Positions 1 to 8,848 of a stretch of 64,000 nucleotides of DNA are shown here, one piece after another. Position 1 is the stretch's first letter; every line of letters starts with the position of its first letter. The DNA comes from Alphaproteobacteria bacterium (lineage in GTDB: Bacteria > Pseudomonadota > Alphaproteobacteria > Bin65): assembly GCA_022819985.1 (NCBI GenBank), contig JAJEGH010000019.1, forward strand, positions 1-64,000. The letters are read 5' to 3'. The position numbers were made by a program, and so were the translations under genes. A model generated the notes under the pieces. That model searched no databases, had not been told where the DNA came from, and saw only the letters and a list, made by a program, of their open reading frames with translations.

Positions 1-576
1 GAGGTCGAAGGCAGCGGCAACCGGACCCTGTTCGTGTTCGACCGGCCGCGCGGCGTCAAGGGCACCGCCTTCCTGATCCATTCCCATAGGGACAAGGCCG
101 ACGACCAGTGGCTCTATCTGCCGGCGCTCAAGCGGGTCAAGCGCATCAGTTCGTCGAACCGCTCCGGCTCCTTCATGGGCAGCGAATTCTCCTACGAGGA
201 TCTGGGCTCCCAGGAAGTCGAGAAATACACCTATAAATATCTGCGCGACGAAGCGTGCGGCGCGGCGCGGTGCACGGTCGTCGAGCAGGTGCCGACCGCG
301 AAACGTTCGGCCTACCGCCGCCAGCTCGTCTGGCGCGACAAGAAGAATTTACGCACCCGGAAGGTCGCCTACTACAACCGCCGGAACGTGCACATGAAGA
401 CGCTGAGCTTCGGCAAGTACACGCTGTTCCTGGACCGCTTCTGGCGCGCCGCCGAGATGAAGATGGTCAACCATCTGACCGGGAAGAGCACCGACATGCT
501 GTGGTCGGACTACAAGTTCGGCGGCAAGATCGGCAAGAGCGACTTCAGCCGGACCGGCCTGAAGCGGGTGCGCTGA
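1..576 (+). CDS. Outer membrane lipoprotein-sorting protein (LolA-like), 5'-truncated
   Basis: The frame is open from the first base of the window, so the 5' end lies outside; about 191 C-terminal residues are present. The sequence has the pattern of LolA-like outer membrane lipoprotein-sorting proteins that often travel with RND/MMPL exporters: a stretch on lipid-contacting beta strands (FLIHSHRDKADDQWLYLPAL), then KRVKRISSSNRSGSFMGSEF, and a C-terminal GLKRVR tail. A GTG at base 34 could be read as a start, but coding continues upstream (EVEGSGNRTLFV), so it is not the real one. The gene is convergent with the acyl-CoA ligase gene. Family assignment is from motif memory; a periplasmic role is inferred. 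Confidence 0.75.
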   Translation, partial: EVEGSGNRTLFVFDRPRGVKGTAFLIHSHRDKADDQWLYLPALKRVKRISSSNRSGSFMGSEFSYEDLGSQEVEKYTYKYLRDEACGAARCTVVEQVPTAKRSAYRRQLVWRDKKNLRTRKVAYYNRRNVHMKTLSFGKYTLFLDRFWRAAEMKMVNHLTGKSTDMLWSDYKFGGKIGKSDFSRTGLKRVR

Positions 577-652
577 TGGGTTTCGGCTCCGCCTGACGGC
601 GGGCGGGGTGGCGGCCGGGGCGGCGAGCGGGGCGCTGCCGGCGCGATCCGCC

Positions 653-2269
653 CTACGCCACCAGCTTCGCCAGTTCGCCCTTCTGGATTTTCCGGGTCGG
701 CGTCATCGGCATCTCGTCGACGATTTCCAGCCGTTCGGGCCAGCGCATCTTGGCGACGCCGTTCTCTTCCAGATACCCGGTCATCTCCTCGAAGCTCAGG
801 CTTGTGCCGGGCGCCAGCGTCACGAACAGGCACATGCGCTCGCCGAGCACGTCGTCGGGCATCGGCACGACCGCCGCCAGCACGATCGCGGGATGGGCCT
901 GCAACAGGTTCTCGACATCGGTCGGGTTGATCTTGATGCCGCCGCGGTTGATCACGTCCTTGACCCGGCCGGTGATGACCACGTTGCCGTCCCCATCGAC
1001 GGTCGCCAGGTCGCCGGTCCGGAAAAAGCCGTCGGCGGCGAAGGCCCGGGCGTTGGCTTCCGGGTTGTTCAGATAGCCCGGAAAGACGCTGTAGCCCGCA
1101 AGCTGCAGCTCGCCTTCCGTATCCTCCGGCACCGCTTCGTCGGTTTCGGGATCGGTGATGCGCACCTCAATGCCGGCGGTCTTGCGCCCGGTGCTCGTGT
1201 GGCGCACCTCCGGCGGTGCGTCGAGCGGCGTCTGCATGATGAGGATGGTCTCGGTCATACCGAAGAGCTGCCCGGTCCGGCCGTTCGGCATCCGGCGCTC
1301 CAGCGCGGCGGCGACCTCCGGCGGGCAGACCGAACCGGCGACGATCACGTCCCGGATCGAGGACAGATCGGCATCGTCCAGCAGCCCGGCCTTGATCGTC
1401 GCCGCGACATGGGCCGGCGCGGAGAAGACCACCGTGGGCCGGCCGCGGATCAGCCGGTCGGCATAGAGTTCCGGCGAGAACAGCGACATCAGCACGTTGG
1501 TCGCGCCGTGGCACAGGCCGAGCATGCCGCAGGACAGCCCGAAGACATGGGTGAAGGGCGGCGCGACCAGGATCCGGTCGTCGGCGGTCAGGTCGATGGT
1601 CGGCGGATAAATGCGCAGGTTCGAGGTGAAGGTCTCATGGGTCCGCACCACTCCCTTGGGCGAGGCCGAGGTGCCCGAGGTGAAGCACAGGACGAGCGGA
1701 TCGTCGGGCGCCGGCGGATCGGCGACGGGATCGGCCGCCGCGCCTTCGACCAGCGCATCGAAATCGAGCACGCCGGGCCTCTCGCCGCCGCCGACCGCAA
1801 TAATATGCTCCAGCGACGGCACCTGCGCCTTCAGGTCCGCCATCGTCGCCGGCGCATCGTATTTGTCGTCGCCCGCCGTGCAGATGACGGCGCGCGCGGC
1901 GCCGTGGTTCATCAGCGGCGCCATCTCGCCGGCCCGGTAGGGCATGTGCAGGGTGCAGAGCACGCCGCCCATCATGGCGACGCCCAGGAAGGCGATCGGG
2001 AATTCCGGATGGTTGGGATACTGGATGGCGACGACGTCGCCGCGCTTCAGGCCGAGGCCGAGCAGGGCGTTGGCGAAGCGGCGCGAGCGGTCGCGCCATT
2101 CGGCGAAGGCGATGTCCCGGTCCGGCGCGGCAAGGGCGACCTTGTCCGGCGTCTCGTCGGCCCAGCGCTCCAGATAGTCGGCCAGCCGGTCGTCGTTCCA
2201 GAAGCCGGCCTCCCGGAATTGCTGCGCGAGCGCGCCGGTGTGGCGGGGAAATTCGGTCAATCCGCTCAT
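653..2269 (-). CDS. AMP-dependent acyl-CoA synthetase/ligase
   Basis: This 538-residue protein belongs to the ANL superfamily, which activates a carboxylic acid as an acyl-adenylate and then transfers it to CoA. The AMP-binding P-loop FTSGTSASPKG lies at residues 196-206. The FGMTE motif follows near 335, then FRTGDLATVDGDG and GRVKDVINRGG in the hinge region, and the C-terminal catalytic lysine is probably in PTRKIQKGEL. It resembles cyclohexanecarboxylate/dihydroxybenzoate-type ligases. It is the last gene of a minus-strand run behind a Rieske oxygenase, which suggests activation of an aromatic or alicyclic acid. The exact substrate cannot be read from the sequence. Confidence 0.93.
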   Translation of the reverse strand: MSGLTEFPRHTGALAQQFREAGFWNDDRLADYLERWADETPDKVALAAPDRDIAFAEWRDRSRRFANALLGLGLKRGDVVAIQYPNHPEFPIAFLGVAMMGGVLCTLHMPYRAGEMAPLMNHGAARAVICTAGDDKYDAPATMADLKAQVPSLEHIIAVGGGERPGVLDFDALVEGAAADPVADPPAPDDPLVLCFTSGTSASPKGVVRTHETFTSNLRIYPPTIDLTADDRILVAPPFTHVFGLSCGMLGLCHGATNVLMSLFSPELYADRLIRGRPTVVFSAPAHVAATIKAGLLDDADLSSIRDVIVAGSVCPPEVAAALERRMPNGRTGQLFGMTETILIMQTPLDAPPEVRHTSTGRKTAGIEVRITDPETDEAVPEDTEGELQLAGYSVFPGYLNNPEANARAFAADGFFRTGDLATVDGDGNVVITGRVKDVINRGGIKINPTDVENLLQAHPAIVLAAVVPMPDDVLGERMCLFVTLAPGTSLSFEEMTGYLEENGVAKMRWPERLEIVDEMPMTPTRKIQKGELAKLVA

Positions 2270-2294
2270 TGGTATGCCGCCTGCCGTTTTCTCT

Positions 2295-3380
2295 TCAGCC
2301 CGCGGCCGCGGCCGCGGCCCGTCCGGCCGCCCGTCCGGCCTGGGCCGCTTCCTCGCGCAGCAGTTGTTCGACCCAGCGCTGGGCCCGGTCGACGCCCTTG
2401 TCGATATGCCAGCGCACCGGCGCCGCCGGTTCGGGCGCCGTGTCGAGCATCTTCTGCTGCGCCTCGATCACCGCCACGTCCTCGAAGAAGGTGTCCCGGT
2501 TGGCGGTGAACATGGCGTCGGTCAGCGCTTCGTCGTCGAGCTGCGTATCGCGCTGGAGCGACCAGAAATAGTGGGTCGAACGGTCGGTCTCCGGCGTCAT
2601 GGCGTTGAGCACCCGGTTCTCCACGGCATGGTCCGGATTCTCCGTCGAGCGGACCTTCACGCTGATGACGATATTCGCCGCCGGCGTGAACTTCACCTCC
2701 TGGCGATGGTCGACGGCGCCGTTGAAGCCGCACAGCCGCTTGAAGAAGGGCGAGGGCTCGATGCCGCGCATGTCGCGGATCACGCGCAGGCTCTCTCCGT
2801 CGAACTCGGTCTTCACCGGCGCGTCGACCACGGCGTCCGTCGCCAATGTATTCTGGTGCACGAAATGGGCGTGGGACAGGTCGAGGAGATTGTCGCGCAC
2901 CAGCGTGTAGTTGACGGCGACCGGCAGGGTCTCGCCGCGGCCGGCCCAGCCCGGATCGTCGTTCCAGTGGTAGTCCGGGATCTCCGCTTCGTCGGCGAGC
3001 GCCGGATCGCCCATCCATAGGAAGATCCAGCCCCAGCGCTCGGCGACCGGATAGGCGCGCGTCGACAGGCCGGCCGGAAGCGTTTCGGCGCCGGGCACCT
3101 GCGTGCAGCTTCCGTCGCCGCAGAAGCCGAGCCCGTGATAGCCGCAGACGATATCGTCGCCGACGACGCGGCCGTTCGACAGGGGCGCGCCCCGGTGCGG
3201 GCAGCGGTCGGCGAGCGCACAGGGCGTCCCGTCGCCGCGGCGCCACATGACGACCGGTTCGTCCAGCAGCCAGCGCTGAAAGGGCGCGCGGCCGACCTCC
3301 CCGCTCCACGCCGCGACATACCAGTAGTTGCGCAGGAAAATGGCCGTTCCCCCTTCGTGTGCAAAACCGTTTGCAGGCAT
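2295..3380 (-). CDS. Rieske-type aromatic ring-hydroxylating / O-demethylase oxygenase
   Basis: The protein has an N-terminal Rieske [2Fe-2S] domain with CPHRGAPLS followed by CGYHGLGF (C-x-H...C-x2-H). A catalytic domain carries the mononuclear iron ligands in DLSHAHFVH. The tail RDTFFEDVAVIEAQQKML is typical of the vanillate O-demethylase (VanA)-like family. Such enzymes use O2 and electrons from a separate reductase to hydroxylate or demethylate aromatic acids; no reductase gene is adjacent. The chosen ATG gives 361 residues. A better-spaced Shine-Dalgarno (AAGGGGGAA) sits just upstream of an ATT codon at about 3341, 13 codons further in, so the true start is uncertain. It lies 25 bases upstream of the acyl-CoA ligase gene in the same direction. 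Confidence 0.92.
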   Translation of the reverse strand: MPANGFAHEGGTAIFLRNYWYVAAWSGEVGRAPFQRWLLDEPVVMWRRGDGTPCALADRCPHRGAPLSNGRVVGDDIVCGYHGLGFCGDGSCTQVPGAETLPAGLSTRAYPVAERWGWIFLWMGDPALADEAEIPDYHWNDDPGWAGRGETLPVAVNYTLVRDNLLDLSHAHFVHQNTLATDAVVDAPVKTEFDGESLRVIRDMRGIEPSPFFKRLCGFNGAVDHRQEVKFTPAANIVISVKVRSTENPDHAVENRVLNAMTPETDRSTHYFWSLQRDTQLDDEALTDAMFTANRDTFFEDVAVIEAQQKMLDTAPEPAAPVRWHIDKGVDRAQRWVEQLLREEAAQAGRAAGRAAAAAAG

Positions 3381-3436
3381 TGCCGCGGCAACCGTATCCC
3401 AGCCCCCGGAGCCGATCAACGCGGACTCCGGCCGGG

Positions 3437-5125
3437 CTAATCGCGCACCTGCGGATAGCGCTCCGCGAGCCAGGCTGCGTCGAACTTGCCGCTCTCCAGA
3501 TCGTCCTTCAGCGCCGCCGCCGGCCGTTCGGCCGGGTCGCCGTAGCCGCCGGCGCCGGGCGTGCGCACGGCGACCGCCTCATCCGGCGCAACGGTCACGC
3601 CGATCGGCTTGTTGGGCAGGCGGGCCGCCGTGCCGTCCGCCGCGACATGGCGGAACGCGCCGGTCGCGCCGGGGCCGCCGCCGAAGACGCCCCAGGGCTG
3701 CCGGGCAAAGCGCTCGCCTGCGCCGTTGAAGGTGCAGGCATGGCCGACCGGCGCAACGACCCGTTCGAGGCCCAGGCCGCCGCGCTGCCGGCCGGGTCCG
3801 CCGGAATTGGCGACCAGCCCGTAGGACCGGACGCGCAAGGGGTATTCCATCTCGATGGCTTCGACCGGCAGGTTCGACGTGTTGGTGATGTGGACCTGCA
3901 CGCCGTCCTTGCCGTCCTTCGTCGCGCGGCCGCCGAAGCCGCCGCCCAGGGTTTCGAGATAGACGTAGTCCTCGCCGGTGCGCGGATCGGCGCCGGAGAA
4001 GACCGCCGTGGTGTTGGCGCCGTTGGCCGCTCCGACCGCCGCTTCGGGCAGGGCCGGCGCCAGCGCGCCGAGGATAACGTCGATGATGCGCTGGCAGGTG
4101 TTGGCCCGGGCCGCCACGGGTGCGGGAAAGGCGGCGTCGAGCAGGCTGCCCTTCTCGACCGTGAGCCGCGGCAGGTCGAGCACGCCCTGGTTGTTCGGCG
4201 CGTCCGGGTCGAGCAGCGCCTTGAGCGCGTAGCAGACCGAGGCCTGGGTGGCGTTGCGGGTGACGTTGATATTGCCCGTGACCTGCTGCGCCGAGCCGGA
4301 AAAATCGAAATGGATGTCGCCGCCGTTTACCGAAATGGCGAGCCGGATCGGGATGTCCGTCGCGCCCATGCCGTCATCGTCCATCGCATCCTCGAAGCGG
4401 TAGACGCCGTCCGGCAGTCCGGCGACGGCGGCGCGCAGGCGGTCGGCGCTGCGCCGGACGATCTGTTCGAAACCGTCGCGCACCGTCGCGACCCCGTACT
4501 GGCCGATAATTTCGCCCAGCCGGCTGCGGCCGAGCCGGCAGGAGGCGATCTGGGCGAAATAGTCGCCGCGCCGCTCGCCCGGCACCCGCACGTTGAGCAG
4601 GATCAGGTCGAGCAGGTCCTGTTGCAGCACGCCTTCGCGGAACAGGCGCACGACCGGGATGCGCAGGCCCTCCTGGTAGATTTCGGTCAGCCCGCCGGCC
4701 ATGCTGCCCGGCACCGTGCCGCCGACATCGGCATGGTGGGCGATGTTGCACATGAAGGCGATCAGTTCGCCGTCGAAGAACACGGGCATCGCCATGTTGA
4801 TATCCGGCAGATGGGTGCCGCCGGCGACGTGGGGATCGTTGGCGACGAACAGGTCGCCGTCGCGCAGGTCGTTGCCGAAGCGGGCGAGCAGGCTTTCCAT
4901 CAGCCCGCCCATGGAGGCGAGATGGATCGGCAGGGAGGCGTCGGCCTGCACGATCAGCCGGCCGGCCGGGTCCATGATCGCCGTCGAATGGTCGCGCCGC
5001 TCCTTGATGTTGGTCGAATAGGCGCTTTTCATCAGGGCGGCGAAGGTCTCGTCGGCGACCGAGCGCAGGCCGTTGGCCATGATCTCCAGCGTGACCGGAT
5101 CGACCGGCGGTGCAGCGGCGCTCAT
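3437..5125 (-). CDS. Hydantoinase B / oxoprolinase family protein
   Basis: This 562-residue protein matches the hydantoinase B (HyuB) family, the partner of HyuA in ATP-dependent N-methylhydantoinases, oxoprolinases and acetone/acetophenone carboxylases. Recognisable stretches are DPVTLEIMANGLRSVADE at the N terminus, STNIKERRDHSTAIMD, VANDPHVAGGTHLPDI, HHADVGGTVPGSMAG, and the C-terminal GGGFGGRATKDG and PGAGGYGDP. Its ATG overlaps the hyuA stop by four bases, so the two subunits are translationally coupled. With its neighbours it probably opens or carboxylates a cyclic amide, imide or ketone. Which reaction it performs cannot be decided from the sequence. Confidence 0.95.
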   Translation of the reverse strand: MSAAAPPVDPVTLEIMANGLRSVADETFAALMKSAYSTNIKERRDHSTAIMDPAGRLIVQADASLPIHLASMGGLMESLLARFGNDLRDGDLFVANDPHVAGGTHLPDINMAMPVFFDGELIAFMCNIAHHADVGGTVPGSMAGGLTEIYQEGLRIPVVRLFREGVLQQDLLDLILLNVRVPGERRGDYFAQIASCRLGRSRLGEIIGQYGVATVRDGFEQIVRRSADRLRAAVAGLPDGVYRFEDAMDDDGMGATDIPIRLAISVNGGDIHFDFSGSAQQVTGNINVTRNATQASVCYALKALLDPDAPNNQGVLDLPRLTVEKGSLLDAAFPAPVAARANTCQRIIDVILGALAPALPEAAVGAANGANTTAVFSGADPRTGEDYVYLETLGGGFGGRATKDGKDGVQVHITNTSNLPVEAIEMEYPLRVRSYGLVANSGGPGRQRGGLGLERVVAPVGHACTFNGAGERFARQPWGVFGGGPGATGAFRHVAADGTAARLPNKPIGVTVAPDEAVAVRTPGAGGYGDPAERPAAALKDDLESGKFDAAWLAERYPQVRD

Positions 5126-7203
5126 CCTGCGTCTCCGACGGCGACGACCAGGTTCCCAGCCCCGTCGACCGCCGCCCGGTCGCCGGGAAAGACGACGGTT
5201 GTGGAATCGAGCTGCTCGACGATGGCCGGGCCGGCAAGGTCCATGCCCGCCGTCAGCGACTCGCGCCGGTAGACCGGCGTTTCGACCGCGCTGCCGCCGT
5301 CGAACCAGACCGGGCGGTGGCCGGCCGCCTCCGGCGTTGCGCCCGCCTTACCCCCGGAGACGGGTGCGCCTTCCGTTGCAATGCGGCCGATGGCCGTGAG
5401 CCGGATGTTGACGATCTCGATCGGCTCGCCCGCACTGTGGAAGCCGTAATGCCGCTCGTGCTCGGCGTGAAAGGCCGCGGCGACGGCGTCCGCGCCCGCC
5501 GGCCGCGCGAGCGCGCCGGCCGGCCCGCCGGCAAAGGAGACCGGCAGCTCGAAATTCTGCCCGACATAGCGGACGTCGAAAGCCAGCGTCAGGCCGCGGT
5601 CCTCCGCCGCGACGCTCTCCGCCGCAAACCAGGCCCGCGCCTCGGCTTCGAGGCCGTCCAGAAGCCCGCCGATACGGCTCAAGCCGTCCGCATCCAGCGC
5701 AAAGCGGCCGCTGCGCACGAATTCCTCCTTCAGGTCGGACACGATCAGCCCCTGGGCGCACAGGATTCCCGGCGCGGCCGGCACGACGATTTCGCGCATG
5801 CCGAGCACCCGCGCGACTTCGACGGCGTGCAACGGCCCCGCCCCGCCGAACGGCATCAGCGCATAGTCCCGCGGATCGAGCCCGCGCTCGACCGAGATGG
5901 TCCGCACCGCGCGCACCATGTTGGCGACGACGATCCCCAGAATTCCCTGCGCGGTTTTCTCCACGGAAAAGCCGAGCCGCCGCGCCGCGGGCTCGATGGC
6001 GCGCCGGGCCGCGGCGGCGTCCAGGGCCAGTCCGCCGCCCGCCAGCCCCTCTTCGGACAGGCGGCCGAGCGCGAGGTTGGCGTCGGTCACCGTGGGTTCC
6101 GTGCCGCCGCGGCCGTAGCAGGCCGGCCCGGGATCGGCGCCGGCGCTGCGCGGGCCGACCTTCATCAGCCCGTCCCGGTCGAACCAGGCGACCGAACCGC
6201 CGCCGGCGCCGACCGTGTGGATATCCACCATCGGCTGGCGCACCGGGAAGCCGGCAACCTCCCGGTCCAGGCCGACCCCGGCGTTGTAGCCGCGGATCAG
6301 GGCCACGTCGGCGCTCGTGCCGCCCATGTCGAGGGTGATGACGTTCGGCCGGTTTGCGCCCTTCGCGGTGTGGACCGCGCCGACCGCGCCCGCCGCCGGG
6401 CCGCTGAGCGCGGTGCGGATGGGGAACTGTTTTGCCGTTTCGACCGACATCAGCCCGCCGCTCGACTGGTAGATGCGGATCGCGGCGTCCGGGGCCAGTG
6501 CGGCCGTTTCGGCCTCCAGATAGGCCAGATAGTCGGCGATGACCGGCTGGAGATAGGCGTTCAGCACGGTGGTCGAAAACCGCTCGTATTCCCGGAATTC
6601 GGGCCGGACGGCCGAGGACAGCGACAGCGAAAGGCCGGGCAGGCGCGCCTTGAGCGCTTCGGCGATGCGCCGTTCGTGCGCGGGATCGACGAAGGAGAAC
6701 AGGCAGCAGACGGCGCAGGACTGCACGCCGCTCGCGGCGACGGCTTCCGCGACCGCCGCCAGCCCCGCCCCGTCGAGCGCGGTCAGCACCTCGCCGGCCG
6801 GCCCCAGCCGCTCGCGCACTTCGAAGCGCCGCTGCCGTGGCACCAGCGGCGCCGGGTGATCCTGTTGCAGCGAATACATGTGCGGCCTTGTCTGGCGGCC
6901 GATCTCCAGCAGGTCGCGGAAGCCTTCGGTGGTCACCAGGGCGACGGCCCCGCCGCGCCGCTGGATCAGGGCGTTGGTCGCGACGGTCGTGCCGTGGCAC
7001 AGGCGGCCGATCTGCGCGGGATCGATATCCAGCGCCGCCGCCATTTCCTCGAGGCCCCGGACGATGGCCTCGCCCGGATTGTGCGGTGTGGATGGCCGCT
7101 TGTAGACCTGCGTGGCGCCGTCTTCGAGACGGCGCGCGAAGAAATCCGTAAAGGTGCCGCCGACATCGACGCCGACCAGCCATCCGGTACGCGGCTTTGC
7201 CAT
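5122..7203 (-). CDS. Hydantoinase A / oxoprolinase family protein
   Basis: This 693-residue protein is the ATP-grasping subunit of the hydantoinase/oxoprolinase family. The actin-like phosphate motif GVDVGGTFTDFFA begins near residue 11, CHGTTVATNALIQRRG follows near 70-85, and LDMGGTSADVALI and GGAGPLHAVEVARVLG lie in the middle. HyuA activates the substrate carbonyl by phosphorylation and HyuB completes the reaction. The gene is directly upstream of hyuB with an ATGA overlap. An SDR gene lies 103 bases upstream on the same strand, so it may belong to the same transcript as the ABC importer. Confidence 0.95.
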   Translation of the reverse strand: MAKPRTGWLVGVDVGGTFTDFFARRLEDGATQVYKRPSTPHNPGEAIVRGLEEMAAALDIDPAQIGRLCHGTTVATNALIQRRGGAVALVTTEGFRDLLEIGRQTRPHMYSLQQDHPAPLVPRQRRFEVRERLGPAGEVLTALDGAGLAAVAEAVAASGVQSCAVCCLFSFVDPAHERRIAEALKARLPGLSLSLSSAVRPEFREYERFSTTVLNAYLQPVIADYLAYLEAETAALAPDAAIRIYQSSGGLMSVETAKQFPIRTALSGPAAGAVGAVHTAKGANRPNVITLDMGGTSADVALIRGYNAGVGLDREVAGFPVRQPMVDIHTVGAGGGSVAWFDRDGLMKVGPRSAGADPGPACYGRGGTEPTVTDANLALGRLSEEGLAGGGLALDAAAARRAIEPAARRLGFSVEKTAQGILGIVVANMVRAVRTISVERGLDPRDYALMPFGGAGPLHAVEVARVLGMREIVVPAAPGILCAQGLIVSDLKEEFVRSGRFALDADGLSRIGGLLDGLEAEARAWFAAESVAAEDRGLTLAFDVRYVGQNFELPVSFAGGPAGALARPAGADAVAAAFHAEHERHYGFHSAGEPIEIVNIRLTAIGRIATEGAPVSGGKAGATPEAAGHRPVWFDGGSAVETPVYRRESLTAGMDLAGPAIVEQLDSTTVVFPGDRAAVDGAGNLVVAVGDAG

Positions 7204-7306
7204 AGTCGGTTGTTTCCCGGAGAGATCGGCCGACGCTGCGCCGCCAATCTAGCCCGGATGCCTCATCGCGGTCACGGTCTGCGCAGCGCCGGCCTGCCGC
7301 CTGCCG

Positions 7307-8101
7307 CTATCCGAAGCCGTGCATGCCGCACAGGATGTGGGAGGACATGCCGCCGTCCGCCGGGATGTTCGTGCCGCGGATCCAGCCGGCGCCGTCCGAC
7401 AGCAGGAAGGCGACCACGGGCGCGATATCGGCCGGCCGGCCGGGGCGGTCCATGACTCGCATATCCTCTTCGGCGCGCTCGCCGAGGGTCTCGATGAAAT
7501 CCGGCAGGATCGGCGTGTCGACCGGGCCGGGCGACACCGAATTCATCCGGATGCCGCGGTCGCGCCAGGTCCAGCGGTTCTGCATGGTCCAGACGACGAG
7601 CGCCTCCTTGGTGAAGAAGTAGGACCGGCCGCCTTCGTTGCCGACCTTGTGCTCCGCGACGAAGGCCGCGACGCCGTCGAAATCGAGCGTCGCGGCGGCC
7701 TTGATCTGGTCGACCGCCTGCGGCCAGCCGAAACCGGCCAGCGAGGCCAGGTTGACGATCGAGGCGCCGTCGGCGAGCTTGCCGACCAGGCGCTGCGTCA
7801 GATGCTTCAGCCCGACCAGGTTGACCCTGAGGACCTGCTCCGCCGGCGCGGTCGGCGGCAGGCCGGCGCAGTTTACGAGGCCGTCCGCACCGGCCGGCAG
7901 CGTCTCGACCAGGCTGTCGATGGCCGCCGCTCCGGAAATATCGGCGCGGAAGAAGCCGGCCAGGCCAGCCGCCGTACCACCCGTCGGGTCGTTCCGGTCG
8001 ACGCCGACGACCGAGCCGCCCCAGCGCGCGACCTCGCGGCAGATCCGGTCGCCGATCCCTGAGGAACAGCCGGTAACGACAATCGTCTTTCCATCGAGCA
8101 T
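7307..8101 (-). CDS. SDR family oxidoreductase of the 3-alpha-HSD/carbonyl reductase type
   Basis: This 264-residue short-chain dehydrogenase has a glycine-rich dinucleotide motif TGCSSGIG (10-17), NCAG (77-80) and a catalytic Y161-x3-K165. The probable catalytic serine S120 lies 41 residues before the tyrosine instead of the usual 13 or so, because about 28 residues are inserted. I recall that spacing from Comamonas 3-alpha-hydroxysteroid dehydrogenase/carbonyl reductase (S114-Y155-K159), and coniferyl-alcohol dehydrogenase-like SDRs also look like this. D35 after the second beta strand (VVGVD) suggests NAD(H) preference. It sits between the ABC ATPase genes and hyuAB, so it probably oxidises or reduces a pathway intermediate. 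Confidence 0.93.
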   Translation of the reverse strand: MLDGKTIVVTGCSSGIGDRICREVARWGGSVVGVDRNDPTGGTAAGLAGFFRADISGAAAIDSLVETLPAGADGLVNCAGLPPTAPAEQVLRVNLVGLKHLTQRLVGKLADGASIVNLASLAGFGWPQAVDQIKAAATLDFDGVAAFVAEHKVGNEGGRSYFFTKEALVVWTMQNRWTWRDRGIRMNSVSPGPVDTPILPDFIETLGERAEEDMRVMDRPGRPADIAPVVAFLLSDGAGWIRGTNIPADGGMSSHILCGMHGFG

Positions 8102-8131
8102 GGGGTCTTCTTTCGCTTCGGGTCGGAGGGT

Positions 8132-8848
8132 TCAGGCTTCGCCGGCGCCGAGATACGAACGGCTGACGGCCTCGTCCGCCAGCAGGTTCGCGGCGCTGTC
8201 CGCGCCGACGACATGGCCGTTCTCCAGCAGGTAGCCGCGGTCGGCGATCGCCAGGCTCTGCTTCGAATTCTGTTCGACCAGGAAAATGCCGACGCCCTGG
8301 GTGCGGATTTCGGCCAGCGCGCGGAACAGGTCGCGGCACAGCAGGGGCGACAGGCCCAGCGACGGTTCGTCGAGCAGCAGGATCGAGGGCGCCGACATGA
8401 TGGCGCGGCCGATGGCGACCATCTGCTGCTCGCCGCCGCTCATGGTGCGCACGGCCTGGCGCCGCCGCTCCTTCAGCACCGGGAACAGGGCGTAGATGCG
8501 CTCCCGGTTCGCCGCCTCGGCGCCCCTCGCCCGGTCGGGAAAGGCGCCGAGCGTCAGGTTTTCGTCCACCGTCAGATCGCCGAAGATGCCCCGGTCCTCG
8601 GGCACCAGGGCGATGCCCTTCTCGACGATCTCGTGGGGCGGCAGGGCGGCGATCTCCTCGCCGTCCATCCGGATGCTGCATCCCGGGCGCGCCGGGGCGA
8701 GTCCGGCGATGCTGCGGATCAGCGTGCTCTTGCCGGCCCCGTTCGCGCCGAGCATGACGACGATCTCGTCGGCGCCGACGGTGACGGAGGCGTCCTCGAC
8801 CGCGTGATGCTGGCCGTAGAAGACCGAGAGGTTGCGGACCTCAAGCAT
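8132..8848 (-). CDS. livF: ABC transporter ATP-binding protein, LivF type
   Basis: This 238-residue ATPase has Walker A GANGAGKST (34-42), the signature MSGGEQQM, and Walker B ILLLDEPSLGL with a following LVEQN switch histidine region. These are typical of LivF in branched-chain amino acid type (HAAT) importers. Its start overlaps the end of the livG-like gene by eight bases. It is the last cistron of the importer set livK-livH-livM-livG-livF read right to left. Such importers carry amino acids but also aromatic acids, urea and amides; given the catabolic neighbours, an aromatic or amide compound is a reasonable guess. Confidence 0.92.
   Translation of the reverse strand: MLEVRNLSVFYGQHHAVEDASVTVGADEIVVMLGANGAGKSTLIRSIAGLAPARPGCSIRMDGEEIAALPPHEIVEKGIALVPEDRGIFGDLTVDENLTLGAFPDRARGAEAANRERIYALFPVLKERRRQAVRTMSGGEQQMVAIGRAIMSAPSILLLDEPSLGLSPLLCRDLFRALAEIRTQGVGIFLVEQNSKQSLAIADRGYLLENGHVVGADSAANLLADEAVSRSYLGAGEA

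Noticed and set aside
3359..7455. Very long plus-strand open frames opposite hyuB, hyuA and the acyl-CoA ligase
   Set aside because: They are arginine-, glycine- and alanine-rich with no domain, and they follow from the high G+C content on the strand opposite real genes.
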